The notes under the pieces are model-generated. The model was not told the DNA's origin. It saw nothing but the letters and a program-made list of their open reading frames with translations, and ran no database searches. A stretch of DNA of 36,547 bases from Ghiorsea sp. (lineage in GTDB: Bacteria; Pseudomonadota; Zetaproteobacteria; Mariprofundales; Mariprofundaceae), in assembly GCA_027055255.1 (NCBI GenBank), contig JALUNK010000075.1, positions 1 to 36,547 of the forward strand, given 5' to 3'. Below are positions 15,340 through 23,905 of this stretch, piece by piece. Position numbers and translations under genes: made by a program. The number at the start of each line of letters is the position of its first letter. Position 1 is the stretch's first letter.

Positions 15340-15993
15340 TCAACCTTTTGCATGAACATTTAACAACGCTAAAAATCTTTCTCTTGAAACATTTTCAGCA
15401 CCCAGGCTTAGCAAATGATCGGTAGACATTTGGCAATCAATCATGGTGATACCCTCGGCTATCGCCCAATCACAAAGGTAGGACATCGCCATTTTTGAGC
15501 CATCGCGTTGTCTGCTAAACATGGATTCGGCAAAGAACACATCATTTAAACGCACCCCATAAAGCCCGCCAATAAGCTCACCCTCATCATAAACCTCAAA
15601 CGAATGGGCATAACCCAAAACAAAAAGCCGTGAATAGGCTTCAATCATCTCTGGCAAAATCCATGTTCCACCCATTGTGCCATCTTTTTCCCTTCTCGGT
15701 GCTGCACATGCCGTTATCACCGCTTCAAAATCTTTATCCATATAAGCATGATATCTGCTTTGTTTGAGGCGGCGTTTGAGGCGTGTAGAGCGGTGAAACT
15801 TTTCTGGGAAAAGTACCGTTCTAGGGTCAGGTGACCACCATAAAATTGGTTCACCCTCTGCATACCAAGGGAAAATGCCCATGCCATAAGCCTGCAATAA
15901 TGTCTCAGGATTTAAGTCGCCACCCATCGCCAGCAAACCATCTTCATTGGCTTGGCTGGGGTGGGGAAATCGTATCTCTAACACTTGATTCAT
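15340..15993 (-). CDS. aat: Leucyl/phenylalanyl-tRNA-protein transferase
   Basis: Adds Leu or Phe from aminoacyl-tRNA to proteins with an N-terminal Arg or Lys, marking them for ClpS/ClpAP degradation (N-degron pathway). The 217-residue protein has the full family pattern. Examples are FPHPSQANEDGLLAMGGDL, AYGMGIFPWY, ILWWSPDPRTVLFPE, TWILPEMIEAY, GELIGGLYGV, FFAESMFSRQRDGSKMA and IDCQMSTDHLLSLGAE. The ATG at 15993 gives a normal N-terminus; the preceding Shine-Dalgarno match is weak. It is divergent from nadA, with only about 56 bases between the start codons. Confidence 0.96.
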   Translation of the reverse strand: MNQVLEIRFPHPSQANEDGLLAMGGDLNPETLLQAYGMGIFPWYAEGEPILWWSPDPRTVLFPEKFHRSTRLKRRLKQSRYHAYMDKDFEAVITACAAPRREKDGTMGGTWILPEMIEAYSRLFVLGYAHSFEVYDEGELIGGLYGVRLNDVFFAESMFSRQRDGSKMAMSYLCDWAIAEGITMIDCQMSTDHLLSLGAENVSRERFLALLNVHAKG

Positions 15994-16049
15994 ACGCCAA
16001 ACCTATGCAAATGTTTGACATGCTCCATCTGTTTTTCAGTATCACCCCT

Positions 16050-17171
16050 ATGACAGTTGATATTTGTAAACCAAGACCCAAACAAAACATGAACTTTTCA
16101 ATGCAAGGGCTGTATGAACTCCCTGAAGAAGAAGTGATTAAACGCATTCATGAGCTGCGTGCCGAGCTTGGCGAAAACTTATTAATTTTAGGGCATCATT
16201 ATCAACGCGAAGAAGTGATTGGCTTTGCCGATATCACTGGCGATTCCTTAAAGCTTGCCCAAGAAGCCGCCAAAACCAAAGCTCCCTACATTATTTTCTG
16301 CGGCGTACATTTTATGGCCGAAATGGCAGATGTGCTCACCGATGATACACAAACGGTGATTCTGCCTGACCCTGCCGCGGGCTGCTCCATGGCGGATATG
16401 GCAGATGATGAACAGGTGCAACGCTGTTGGCATGAATTAGCTAGCGTCATCAACCCTGATGAGAGCGTCACCCCAGTGACCTACATCAATTCAACGGCTG
16501 CGCTCAAAGCCTTCTGCGGCGAACATCAAGGCATAGTTTGCACATCGGGTAATGCCAAGCGCGTGATGACTTGGGCATGGGACAAACGCGAAAAGATTTT
16601 ATTTTTCCCTGACCAACATTTGGGAGAGAATACAGCACTCACCATGGGCATCAGCGATGAAGATATGATTGTTTGGGATCCGTTCAAACCTATGGGCGGT
16701 AATGACGAAGAAAGCATCAAAAATGCCAAATTAATATTATGGAAAGGTTTTTGCTCAGTGCATCAGCTTTTTAAAGCCGAACATGCTACTACCATGCGTA
16801 ACAATCACCCTGATATTCAAATCTTAGCCCACCCTGAATGCTCGCGTGAGGTTTGCGAAACTTCCGATTTTGTCGGTTCCACAGAAATGATTATCAAATA
16901 TGTTGCCGCTGCACCCCAAGGCAGCAAATTTGCGGTGGCAACCGAACTTAACTTAGTCAACCGCTTGCGCATTAACCACCCTGAACATCAGATTTGGTTT
17001 TTATCACCCACGGTGAGCATGTGCTCTACCATGTTTCGTACCGACCCACCGCACCTTTGCTGGGCGATGCAGGAAATCCTTGGTGATAAGCAGTATCATC
17101 AAGTGTCTGTGCCTCAATCACAACAAGACATGGCTTTGGTGTCATTAAATCATATGTTGGATTTGGGGTAA
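16050..17171 (+). CDS. nadA: Quinolinate synthase A
   Basis: 4Fe-4S enzyme that condenses iminoaspartate with dihydroxyacetone phosphate to quinolinate in NAD biosynthesis. The three cluster cysteines are in FCGVHFMAE, AHPECSREV and TVSMCSTMFR. Substrate-binding stretches include LILGHHYQREEV, PAAGCSMADM, CTSGNAKRV and FPDQHLGENTA. The true start is uncertain. The ORF track begins inside aat, while ATG codons at 16050 (373 residues) and 16089 (360 residues) are both plausible and neither has a good ribosome binding site. A TTGACA at 16015-16020 could be the -35 of its promoter, and if so 16089 becomes more likely. The OmpA-like gene follows after three bases. Confidence 0.93.
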   Translation: MTVDICKPRPKQNMNFSMQGLYELPEEEVIKRIHELRAELGENLLILGHHYQREEVIGFADITGDSLKLAQEAAKTKAPYIIFCGVHFMAEMADVLTDDTQTVILPDPAAGCSMADMADDEQVQRCWHELASVINPDESVTPVTYINSTAALKAFCGEHQGIVCTSGNAKRVMTWAWDKREKILFFPDQHLGENTALTMGISDEDMIVWDPFKPMGGNDEESIKNAKLILWKGFCSVHQLFKAEHATTMRNNHPDIQILAHPECSREVCETSDFVGSTEMIIKYVAAAPQGSKFAVATELNLVNRLRINHPEHQIWFLSPTVSMCSTMFRTDPPHLCWAMQEILGDKQYHQVSVPQSQQDMALVSLNHMLDLG

Positions 17172-17174
17172 ACC

Positions 17175-18689
17175 ATGAAACATTTCTTTTTTGTTTTATT
17201 CCTGCTCAGCTTCGCTTCTTTGGGTAACGCCGCCACATACGAAGAAATGAATCAACAGGTTGAAAGCTTTGAGAAAAGTGGGCAAGCCCGTTTTGCACCA
17301 GCAACCATGAAACGCGTCAAAGCATTTCAGGGGGCATCCATGCTCGCCGCGGAAGAGCAAAGCGGCTTTGACCAACAAGACCAACCTTCAAACCCATTGC
17401 AACGTACGATTGATAAAACATTAACCACACTCAACGATGCGAAAAACAATGCATTATCATTTAAACAGACCTTTCCTGAACTTTTGAACTTGGAAAAACA
17501 AGCCAACAAAGCCCTGGTCTATCACCACAATCCACAAAGTTTACCTGAGCCAAATGTGCAAACCTTATCCCATGATGCACAAGCTCAAATGACTATCGCT
17601 ATCAGTGCCACAGAAAAAGGAAAACTCAATCAAGCTCGGCAAGCAGCCAAAAAAGCTACCATATTTTTTAATAAGACCATTGATGCAGCCATGCCCGGTT
17701 TGATTGAACAGACTGAACGCGCATTGTCACAGGCTAGAAGCACCAACGCCAAAGAATATGCACCAAAAACTTATGGTGAAGCTGACCAAGCCTTTGAACA
17801 ACTTGAAACTTATGCGGAAAACATCATACAACCCAAAGATAAACGTGAAGCCATTCCTCGCCCTGAAAAGATAGGTTATGCACTTGAAATGGCGGTATAT
17901 TCACAGAAAATAGCCATTAAAGTTAAAGACTGGAAACGCTACCAAGGCACCTATGAAAAACTCTTCTTAGCCGCCAAACAAGACAGGTTAAACCTTGCCA
18001 AAGCCATGCATATCCCATTGGATTTTGATAATGTAGAAGTCGATATTTCTAGTGATGAACTATTAAAACATGTGCAAAAAATACAACATGATTTCATCCA
18101 AGAACGTCAAGCACATGCTGATGACTTGGCAAACACCAATGAAATGTTTCAAGAGAAACTTGAGCAACGCTTACATGAGCAACGCCTTAAAGATCAACAA
18201 GGGTTTCAAGCCAAAGTTGCCAACATCAAAGCTTCATTTAACAGTAAACTTGAACGTGAAACCTTTGAGAAGAAACGACAACAGAAAGTGCGTGACTTGT
18301 TTCAAAAAGGTGAAGTAGAAATTATCGCAAACCTTGATGGTTCACTCATGATTCGTGCCAAGAAAATTAGGTTTGGTTCCAATAGCAGTAAAGTTGATGG
18401 TCAATACTTTGACTTCCTTGGACGCATCAAAGAAGCATTGGATTTATACCCTGAACGCAACATCATTATTGAAGGACATACCGATAGCTCTGGCGATGCC
18501 AAAGAAAATCGCAAGCTTTCTCTTGGTCGCGCAGAAGCTGTGCAAGAATTTTTGATTGCTGCGGGTATTGATAGCGAACGCATCAAAGCTTTGGGTTATG
18601 GTGAGGTGAAACCCATTGCCACCAATATGTATAAAAAGGGGCGCGCACTCAACCGCCGTATTGATATTATTATCCAAGCCGCACAATGA
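17175..18689 (+). CDS. OmpA-family periplasmic/outer-membrane protein with helical N-terminal region
   Basis: A 504-residue exported protein. A signal peptide (residues 1-19, ending LGNA) is followed by about 330 residues of mostly charged helix, including a strong coiled coil near residues 300-375 (EMFQEKLEQRLHEQRLKDQQ). The C-terminus (about 385-504) is an OmpA-like peptidoglycan-binding domain: IRFGSNSSKV, IIIEGHTDSSGDAKENRKLS, RAEAVQEFL, ERIKALGYGEVKPIA and GRALNRRIDI. The protein probably bridges the outer membrane or a partner complex to the cell wall. It has no predicted barrel, so it is closer to Pal-like or DUF4398-plus-OmpA proteins than to OmpA itself. It begins three bases after nadA and overlaps the next gene by four (ATGA). 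Confidence 0.88.
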   Translation: MKHFFFVLFLLSFASLGNAATYEEMNQQVESFEKSGQARFAPATMKRVKAFQGASMLAAEEQSGFDQQDQPSNPLQRTIDKTLTTLNDAKNNALSFKQTFPELLNLEKQANKALVYHHNPQSLPEPNVQTLSHDAQAQMTIAISATEKGKLNQARQAAKKATIFFNKTIDAAMPGLIEQTERALSQARSTNAKEYAPKTYGEADQAFEQLETYAENIIQPKDKREAIPRPEKIGYALEMAVYSQKIAIKVKDWKRYQGTYEKLFLAAKQDRLNLAKAMHIPLDFDNVEVDISSDELLKHVQKIQHDFIQERQAHADDLANTNEMFQEKLEQRLHEQRLKDQQGFQAKVANIKASFNSKLERETFEKKRQQKVRDLFQKGEVEIIANLDGSLMIRAKKIRFGSNSSKVDGQYFDFLGRIKEALDLYPERNIIIEGHTDSSGDAKENRKLSLGRAEAVQEFLIAAGIDSERIKALGYGEVKPIATNMYKKGRALNRRIDIIIQAAQ

Positions 18690-19669
18690 GTAACCAGCAA
18701 CCAGCAAACACACCCTTCAAACAAGCGTTGATGGATGAGGCAGAAGCACTTATCGCCACTGAACTACCTGAGCACGATTTCAAAATGATAAGCCGTGTCT
18801 TGGCTGAAATGCGCCAAGGCTTAGAAGTGTTTAAACCTTATCAAGCATGGCGAAAAGTCAGTGTGTTTGGTTCTGCCCGCACCAAGGAAAAACATCCGCA
18901 ATACCAACAGGCCAAAGCATGTGGCAAAGCATTAAAAGATGCTGGCTTTATGGTGATTACAGGTGGTGGCCCCGGCATGATGCAAGCCGCCAATGAAGGT
19001 GCAGGGCGCGATGTATCTTTTGGTATTGGTATCAACTTACCCATGGAACAACAGCTTAATCCAGTTGTACATCAATCCCCACGCAGTTTTGAATGCCAAT
19101 ACTTTTTTACACGAAAGTTCTTTTTTCTTAAAGAAAGTGATGCTGTGATTCTCACCCCTGGTGGTTTTGGTACATTTGATGAAAGCTTTGAACTATTAAC
19201 TTTATTACAAACAGGGCGCAATCCCCCTATTCCCGTGGTGATGCTTGAGGCACCGGGTGATGATTTCTGGGGACCTTTTCTCAACTCTTGGGTGCGTAGA
19301 CTGCTGGATGATGGGTTAATTAGCCCTGATGATTTGGGTTTAATTTATCACACCGATAATGCGCAGGATGCGGTCAATCATATTGCTAAGTATTATGCCA
19401 ACTATCACAGCTTTCGATACGTTGGACAAACGGTGCTGCTGCGTTTAAACAATGTTTTATCTGAACAATCACTTGAACGCTTAAATGCAGAATTTTCCAA
19501 TGTCTTACACAAGGGTAGAATTGAGCAAGTGATCAATTGGCCAGAAAACGATGACCCACAATATGCTGCATACCCACGCCTACGCATGCAGCTTAAACAT
19601 GGGCGCATGAACATTTTACCTCAACTTATACAACGTATGAATGCATTATATCAGCAAGAACATCAATAA
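18686..19669 (+). CDS. LOG-family protein (putative nucleotide 5'-monophosphate phosphoribohydrolase)
   Basis: Member of the LOG/TIGR00730 Rossmann family, whose characterised members release the base from nucleoside monophosphates, including cytokinin ribotides. The signature PGGFGTFDE lies near residue 155, with VFGSARTKE, VITGGGPGMMQAANEGAG and SFECQYFFTRKFFFLKESDAVIL before it. At 327 residues it is longer than the 180-200 residue minimal LOG proteins. The extra N-terminal helices (1-45) and C-terminal 70 residues resemble the longer bacterial branch. It starts in an ATGA overlap with the OmpA-like gene and overlaps convergent cbbR by seven bases. The physiological substrate is not known. 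Confidence 0.88.
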   Translation: MSNQQPANTPFKQALMDEAEALIATELPEHDFKMISRVLAEMRQGLEVFKPYQAWRKVSVFGSARTKEKHPQYQQAKACGKALKDAGFMVITGGGPGMMQAANEGAGRDVSFGIGINLPMEQQLNPVVHQSPRSFECQYFFTRKFFFLKESDAVILTPGGFGTFDESFELLTLLQTGRNPPIPVVMLEAPGDDFWGPFLNSWVRRLLDDGLISPDDLGLIYHTDNAQDAVNHIAKYYANYHSFRYVGQTVLLRLNNVLSEQSLERLNAEFSNVLHKGRIEQVINWPENDDPQYAAYPRLRMQLKHGRMNILPQLIQRMNALYQQEHQ

Positions 19670-20574
19670 TTTGGTAGTGTCAACACGGCTTCAGCTTGTT
19701 CTAAAACAAAACTTTTAAACGCTTCAGGAATAGCAGCAAAACGTTTGCCTTCACGGTACACAATATGCCATTGTCGTTTGATGGGGAAATCTTCAACTTC
19801 CAGCACAACCAGTCGCTTGAGTGCCAATTCCATTTCAATCGTATGCAAGGATACAATACCCAAACCAAGTTCAGCCATCACAGCCTGTTTAATCGCTTCT
19901 GACCGATTCATTTCCATACCTGCAATGAGTTCTAATCCATGCTGTTCAAAAAAACGTTCAGTTGCCATACGCGTACCTGATGCAGCTTCGCGCACAATAA
20001 AAGGTTCATCCGCTAAATCGGATAATAAAATGGGTTGCTGGTGCACCAAAGGATGTGAAGGTGATGCAATCACCACCAAGGGGTTATCCATAAAAGGAAT
20101 ACCTTTCAAGTGATGCCCCGATGGTGGTTTGCCCATAATCGCCATATCGGTGTGGTTATGCTCCACTGCATCCACCAAACCAGAACGGTTGGTTACATCC
20201 AAAATAATTTCAGCTTTAGGGAATTTATGCTTAAAAGCTGCAATCAATTGTGGGGCAAAATAGTTAGCTGTGGATGCCATGGTCAGATGCAAACGCCCAC
20301 GCTCCACACCTTTGAGTTCATCCAACATCAATTTGGCTTCGTTCATTTGGTGTGCGATGGATTCCGCATACGTCAATAGTTCTCGCCCTGCTTCGGTCAA
20401 TGCAATTTGTTTACCCACCCTTTCAAACAAGGGCATACCCACATATTCTTCAAGCTGCTTAATTTGCATAGATACTGCCGGTTGGGTTAAGAATAATGAT
20501 TTGGCAGCAATGGTGTAACTTTGATATTCTGCCACGGTTGAAAATATCTTTAATTGTTTAAATGTAAATGCCAT
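19663..20574 (-). CDS. cbbR: LysR-type regulator of the Calvin-cycle genes, CbbR
   Basis: LysR-family activator, here 303 residues. The N-terminal helix-turn-helix (FKQLKIFSTVAEYQSYTIAAKSLFLTQPAVSMQIKQLE) is followed by an effector-binding domain (about 90-295, with FMDNPLVVIASPSHPLV and LGLGIVSLHTIEMEL). It is divergently placed next to cbbM, the standard cbbR position, and the sequence fits the CbbR branch. CbbR senses metabolites such as NADPH, RuBP or PEP in other autotrophs and switches on cbb transcription. I chose the ATG at 20574 because the HTH then begins a few residues in. The track's start at 20649 would place the start codon inside the operator. It overlaps the LOG gene tail by seven bases. 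Confidence 0.92.
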   Translation of the reverse strand: MAFTFKQLKIFSTVAEYQSYTIAAKSLFLTQPAVSMQIKQLEEYVGMPLFERVGKQIALTEAGRELLTYAESIAHQMNEAKLMLDELKGVERGRLHLTMASTANYFAPQLIAAFKHKFPKAEIILDVTNRSGLVDAVEHNHTDMAIMGKPPSGHHLKGIPFMDNPLVVIASPSHPLVHQQPILLSDLADEPFIVREAASGTRMATERFFEQHGLELIAGMEMNRSEAIKQAVMAELGLGIVSLHTIEMELALKRLVVLEVEDFPIKRQWHIVYREGKRFAAIPEAFKSFVLEQAEAVLTLPNY

Positions 20575-20617
20575 GGGCACATGGTATAAGAAAAACTTAT
20601 GCAAGTCATCATCAGCT

Positions 20618-20650
20618 TTGATTGTACATGATACTTGCGCCGTGTACAAT
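20618..20650. promoter_or_regulatory. cbbR/cbbM divergent promoter-operator with perfect inverted repeat
   Basis: ATTGTACA (20621-20628) and TGTACAAT (20643-20650) are exact inverted copies 14 bases apart. On the plus strand TTGTAC (20622-20627), a 17-base spacer and TACAAT (20645-20650) form a plausible promoter for cbbM. By symmetry the minus strand has the same TTGTAC-17-TACAAT for cbbR. An interleaved pair GCAAGT (20601-20606) and ACTTGC (20633-20638) is also present. LysR regulators bind such dyads, so this is the likely CbbR site. Confidence 0.6.
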
Positions 20651-20658
20651 TCGCCGCG

Positions 20659-20702
20659 TCGGAGGGGAATATCTTCCGAAAATAAACCTTGGAGGATCTC
20701 CT
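20659..20702 (+). promoter_or_regulatory. cbbM leader with hairpin and ribosome binding site
   Basis: A 7-base-pair stem (TCGGAGG / CTTCCGA, one G-U pair, 20659-20679) lies just after the expected transcription start. It is followed by GGAGG (20691-20695), eight bases before the cbbM ATG. GGAG-GAT-CTCC (20691-20701) could fold on itself and partly hide the ribosome binding site. This strong site excludes the TTG at 20689 used in the ORF track. Confidence 0.5.
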
Positions 20703-20703
20703 A

Positions 20704-22107
20704 ATGGATCAATCGAATCGTTACGCGGATTTAAGTCTTAAAGAAGAAGACTTGATTGCTGGTGGTAAACACTTTCTAACAGCATACAAATTAAAAACAG
20801 CACCAGGCTATGGCTTTCTAGAAGTTGCGGCGCATATCGCGGCCGAATCTTCTACAGGCACCAATGTTGAAGTATCAACAACTGATGACTTTACTCGCGG
20901 CGTTGACTGCTTGGTATATGAAATTGATGAAACTGCATTTGAAGATGGCTTCGGTCTTTTCAAAGCTGCATACCCAATCGAACTTTTCGACATCAACATC
21001 ACTGATGGTAACTACATGTTATCACAAATGTGGTCTTTAATTCTTGGTAACAACCAAGGCATGGGTGACCACGTTGGTCTTCGTTTGTTGGACTTCATGG
21101 TTCCTCAAGCTATGTTAGAAAAATTTGATGGTCCTAACGTTGGTATTTCTGATCTATGGAAAATCTTGGGTCGTCCTGAAGTCGATGGTGGTTATATCTC
21201 TGGTACAATCATCAAGCCTAAATTGGGTCTTCGTCCTGAGCCGTTTGCAAAAGCTGCATACCAATTCTGGTTGGGTGGCGATTTCATTAAAAATGATGAG
21301 CCTCAAGGCAACCAAACGTTCTGCCCAATGAAAGAAGTGATTCCTAAAGTTGTTGAATCTATGGACAGAGCACAACAAGAAACTGGCGAAGCCAAACTTT
21401 TCTCTGCAAACGTCACCGCTGATTGCTACAAAGAAATGATTGCTCGTGGTAACTACATTCTTGACGAATTCGACAAAATTGGTGCACGTGACCATGTTGC
21501 ATTCTTAGTGGATGGTTTCGTAGCAGGTCCCCATGGCGTAACCACTTGTCGTCGCGAATTCCCAGATGTGTTCTTGCATTATCACCGTGCAGGTCATGGC
21601 GCTGTAACTTCATACAAAACACCAATGGGTATGGATCCATTAGTATTCATGAAGTTCGCACGTATGATTGGTGCTTCTGGTATCCACACTGGAACCATGG
21701 GTTATGGTAAAATGGAAGGTCATGGCGGCGAAACAGTTCTTGCATATATGCTTGAGCGTGACGAGTGCATGGGTCATTACTTCAACCAAAAATGGTATGG
21801 CATGAAACCAACAGTCGCAATTATCTCTGGTGGTATGAATGCTCTACGTCTTCCAGGTTTCTTTGAAAACTTGGGTCATGGTAACGTGATTAACACTTGT
21901 GGTGGTGGTGCTTATGGTCACATCGATAGCCCAGCTGCTGGTGCAAAATCTTTGAGCCAAGCATACGACTGCTGGAAATCTGGTACTGATCCCATTGAAT
22001 ACGCGAAAACTCATAACGAGTTTGCACGCGCATTTGATTCATTCCCAGGCGATGCTGACAAAGTATACGGCGATGACTGGCGTGAAAAAATCGGTTCACA
22101 CAAGTAA
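20704..22107 (+). CDS. cbbM: Form II ribulose-1,5-bisphosphate carboxylase/oxygenase
   Basis: Fixes CO2 onto ribulose-1,5-bisphosphate, giving two 3-phosphoglycerate, in the cytoplasm as a homodimer or higher oligomer without small subunits. The 467-residue sequence follows the form II pattern throughout. Catalytic residues are in place: [12 protein letters not shown] (base Lys), [14 protein letters not shown] (carbamylated Lys, Asp and Glu), HYHRAGHGA (His), MGYGKMEG (loop 6 Lys) and [11 protein letters not shown] (phosphate-binding Ser/Gly). This excludes a RuBisCO-like form IV protein. Form II enzymes work best at high CO2 and low O2, which fits a microaerobic autotroph. Codon use appears smoother than its neighbours, as for a highly expressed gene. 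cbbR lies divergent upstream and a terminator lies directly downstream. Confidence 0.98.
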   Translation: MDQSNRYADLSLKEEDLIAGGKHFLTAYKLKTAPGYGFLEVAAHIAAESSTGTNVEVSTTDDFTRGVDCLVYEIDETAFEDGFGLFKAAYPIELFDINITDGNYMLSQMWSLILGNNQGMGDHVGLRLLDFMVPQAMLEKFDGPNVGISDLWKILGRPEVDGGYISGTIIKPKLGLRPEPFAKAAYQFWLGGDFIKNDEPQGNQTFCPMKEVIPKVVESMDRAQQETGEAKLFSANVTADCYKEMIARGNYILDEFDKIGARDHVAFLVDGFVAGPHGVTTCRREFPDVFLHYHRAGHGAVTSYKTPMGMDPLVFMKFARMIGASGIHTGTMGYGKMEGHGGETVLAYMLERDECMGHYFNQKWYGMKPTVAIISGGMNALRLPGFFENLGHGNVINTCGGGAYGHIDSPAAGAKSLSQAYDCWKSGTDPIEYAKTHNEFARAFDSFPGDADKVYGDDWREKIGSHK

Positions 22108-22137
22108 ACCGAGACTTTCTAAGTCAAACTTTAAGAA

Positions 22138-22166
22138 GGCATCCACGCAAGTGGGTGCCTTTTTTA
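22138..22166 (+). terminator. Intrinsic terminator after cbbM
   Basis: A nine-pair stem GGCATCCAC / GTGGGTGCC (one G-T pair) with a GCAA tetraloop is followed by six T residues. It lies 30 bases after the cbbM stop, so cbbM is probably transcribed alone rather than with cbbQ and cbbO. Confidence 0.88.
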
Positions 22167-22187
22167 TTGCCCTTTAAAGTATTACCC

Positions 22188-22937
22188 TTAAATACTTTTG
22201 AATAGGTTAAGATGAATAGCTTCAGCTTGTTCAAATTGTGCTTCTGCCACTTCCTTATTCGGCAAAAGCCAGTTGATGCTTGGTAGGTGATGTTTGGTTA
22301 AATAATCATTTGCCCTTGAAAAATAATGCTGCCCAAAAAAACCACGGTGGGCTGATAATGGTGATGGATGTAGTCCCTCAATCACCAAGTGTTTATCCCT
22401 ATCAATAAACGTACCCTTCTTTTGCGCATACGCGCCCCACAAAATAAACACCACATGTTCTTTCTCATCATTAATGCGGGCAATCACTTGGTCTGTAAAT
22501 GTTTCCCAGCCTTTCTTCTGGTGTGATGCTGCTTGGCTTTGCTCTACAGTGAGCACACTGTTCAAAAGCAATACGCCTTGTTTCGCCCAACTCACCAAAC
22601 AACCATGGTTTGGTATCGCTAAAGCCAAATCTTGATGCAGTTCTTTGTAGATGTTTTTAAGGGATGGGGGCGTGCGCACATTCGGTGCAACGGAGAAACA
22701 TAAGCCATGCGCTTGCCCCTCACCGTGATAAGGATCTTGCCCGAGAATGACGACTTTCACCTGCTCAAATGGTGTTAAATTGAGTGCAGCAAAATATTGA
22801 TGCGGTTTAGGGTAAATCGTTTTACCCAATGCAAGTTCTGTTTTCAGAAAGGTGCGCAAGTCCTGCATATAAGTTTTATTAAACTCAGCTTGCAAACGCT
22901 GCTTCCAAGAATCTTCCAACTTCACCTGTTTTTCCAT
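22188..22937 (-). CDS. ung: Uracil-DNA glycosylase (family 1)
   Basis: Removes uracil from DNA as the first step of base excision repair. The 249-residue protein has the catalytic water-activating motif [22 protein letters not shown] and the uracil-binding [11 protein letters not shown] stretch. It also has [13 protein letters not shown] and the DNA-intercalating [17 protein letters not shown] motif. It sits on the opposite strand between cbbM and cbbQO, splitting what is often a single cbbM-cbbQ-cbbO unit. Nothing suggests a functional link. The ATG at 22937 has no strong ribosome binding site, but the N-terminal length is normal. Confidence 0.97.
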   Translation of the reverse strand: MEKQVKLEDSWKQRLQAEFNKTYMQDLRTFLKTELALGKTIYPKPHQYFAALNLTPFEQVKVVILGQDPYHGEGQAHGLCFSVAPNVRTPPSLKNIYKELHQDLALAIPNHGCLVSWAKQGVLLLNSVLTVEQSQAASHQKKGWETFTDQVIARINDEKEHVVFILWGAYAQKKGTFIDRDKHLVIEGLHPSPLSAHRGFFGQHYFSRANDYLTKHHLPSINWLLPNKEVAEAQFEQAEAIHLNLFKSI

Positions 22938-23092
22938 AAGAAGAATAGAAGCAGTTTATGGATGGTAAGTCTACTCATCAATAAAATTGATATAATCCAT
23001 AAGAATTATAAGCATGTATTTTTATTTCTATACCGTATAATTGCGCTTCAATATCGGTTTAAAACATGTTTTCTTAAGGTACGAGGTTATTT
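22938..23092 (+). promoter_or_regulatory. Intergenic region with candidate cbbQO promoter
   Basis: A consensus TATAAT (23036-23041) lies about 50 bases before the cbbQ ATG, but the sequence 17 bases upstream (CATGTA) is a poor -35, so an activator may be needed. GAGG seven bases before the ATG is the ribosome binding site. The region separates divergent ung and cbbQ and is very AT-rich. I see no copy of the cbbM inverted repeat here. Confidence 0.45.
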
Positions 23093-23896
23093 ATGAGCAA
23101 CGAAGCGCAATACACAATTAAAGAAAAACCATTCTACGAAGCACAAGGTGATGAAGTTGAGCTTTATGAAGCAGCTTATGCAGCGCGCCTGCCTGTCATG
23201 GTCAAAGGGCCTACAGGCTGCGGTAAATCTCGCTTTATTGAATACATGGCTTGGAAACTTGGCAAACCCTTAATCACCGTGGCTTGTAACGAAGACATGA
23301 CCGCATCCGATTTGGTAGGTCGCTACCTGTTGGATGCCAACGGCACCCGCTGGTTGGATGGCCCATTAACTGTGGCTGCACGCATTGGAGCCATTTGTTA
23401 TTTGGATGAAATCGTAGAAGCGCGTCAAGATACAACCGTTGTGATTCACCCGTTGACTGACCATAGACGCACCTTGCCTTTGGATAAAAAAGGCGAATTG
23501 CTTGAAGCCCATGAAGATTTCCAATTGGTGATTTCTTATAACCCAGGTTATCAATCCTTGATGAAAGATTTGAAGCAATCAACCAAACAGCGTTTTACGG
23601 GTTTTGAATTTGATTACCCATCTGAAGCGACTGAAACATCGATTGTTGAAAAAGAAACGGGCATCGATCATGAACTAGCCACCAAGTTGGTCAAAATTGG
23701 TACGGCAGCGCGTAACCTTAAAGGTCATGGCTTGGACGAAGGTATTTCAACACGTTTGCTAACGTATGCTGCAACATTGATTAAAGGTGGTATTGAGCCC
23801 AAAGCCGCTTGCCGCATGGCATTGGTTCGCCCAATCACTGATGATGCTGATATTCGTGTTACTTTAGATCACGCTATTGACACAATTTTTGCCTAA
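23093..23896 (+). CDS. cbbQ: RuBisCO activase AAA+ subunit CbbQ
   Basis: MoxR-type AAA+ ATPase of 267 residues. With CbbO it forms the activase that strips inhibitory sugar phosphates from form I or form II RuBisCO. Walker A is GPTGCGKSRF (about residues 39-48), Walker B is ICYLDEI (about 101-107), and the sensor region reads FQLVISYNPGYQ. Arginine-finger and sensor-2 regions follow (KQSTKQRFTGFEF, GISTRLLTYAATLI). The NorQ/NirQ proteins of denitrifiers are close relatives, but the cbbM and cbbO neighbours settle the assignment. The following cbbO begins nine bases after its stop. Confidence 0.95.
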   Translation: MSNEAQYTIKEKPFYEAQGDEVELYEAAYAARLPVMVKGPTGCGKSRFIEYMAWKLGKPLITVACNEDMTASDLVGRYLLDANGTRWLDGPLTVAARIGAICYLDEIVEARQDTTVVIHPLTDHRRTLPLDKKGELLEAHEDFQLVISYNPGYQSLMKDLKQSTKQRFTGFEFDYPSEATETSIVEKETGIDHELATKLVKIGTAARNLKGHGLDEGISTRLLTYAATLIKGGIEPKAACRMALVRPITDDADIRVTLDHAIDTIFA

Positions 23897-23905
23897 GTCT
23901 CCAAT

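Noticed and set aside
20704-22107. cbbM as a RuBisCO-like (form IV) protein of methionine salvage
   Set aside because: All catalytic and carbamylation residues are present, and CbbR, CbbQ and CbbO are adjacent.
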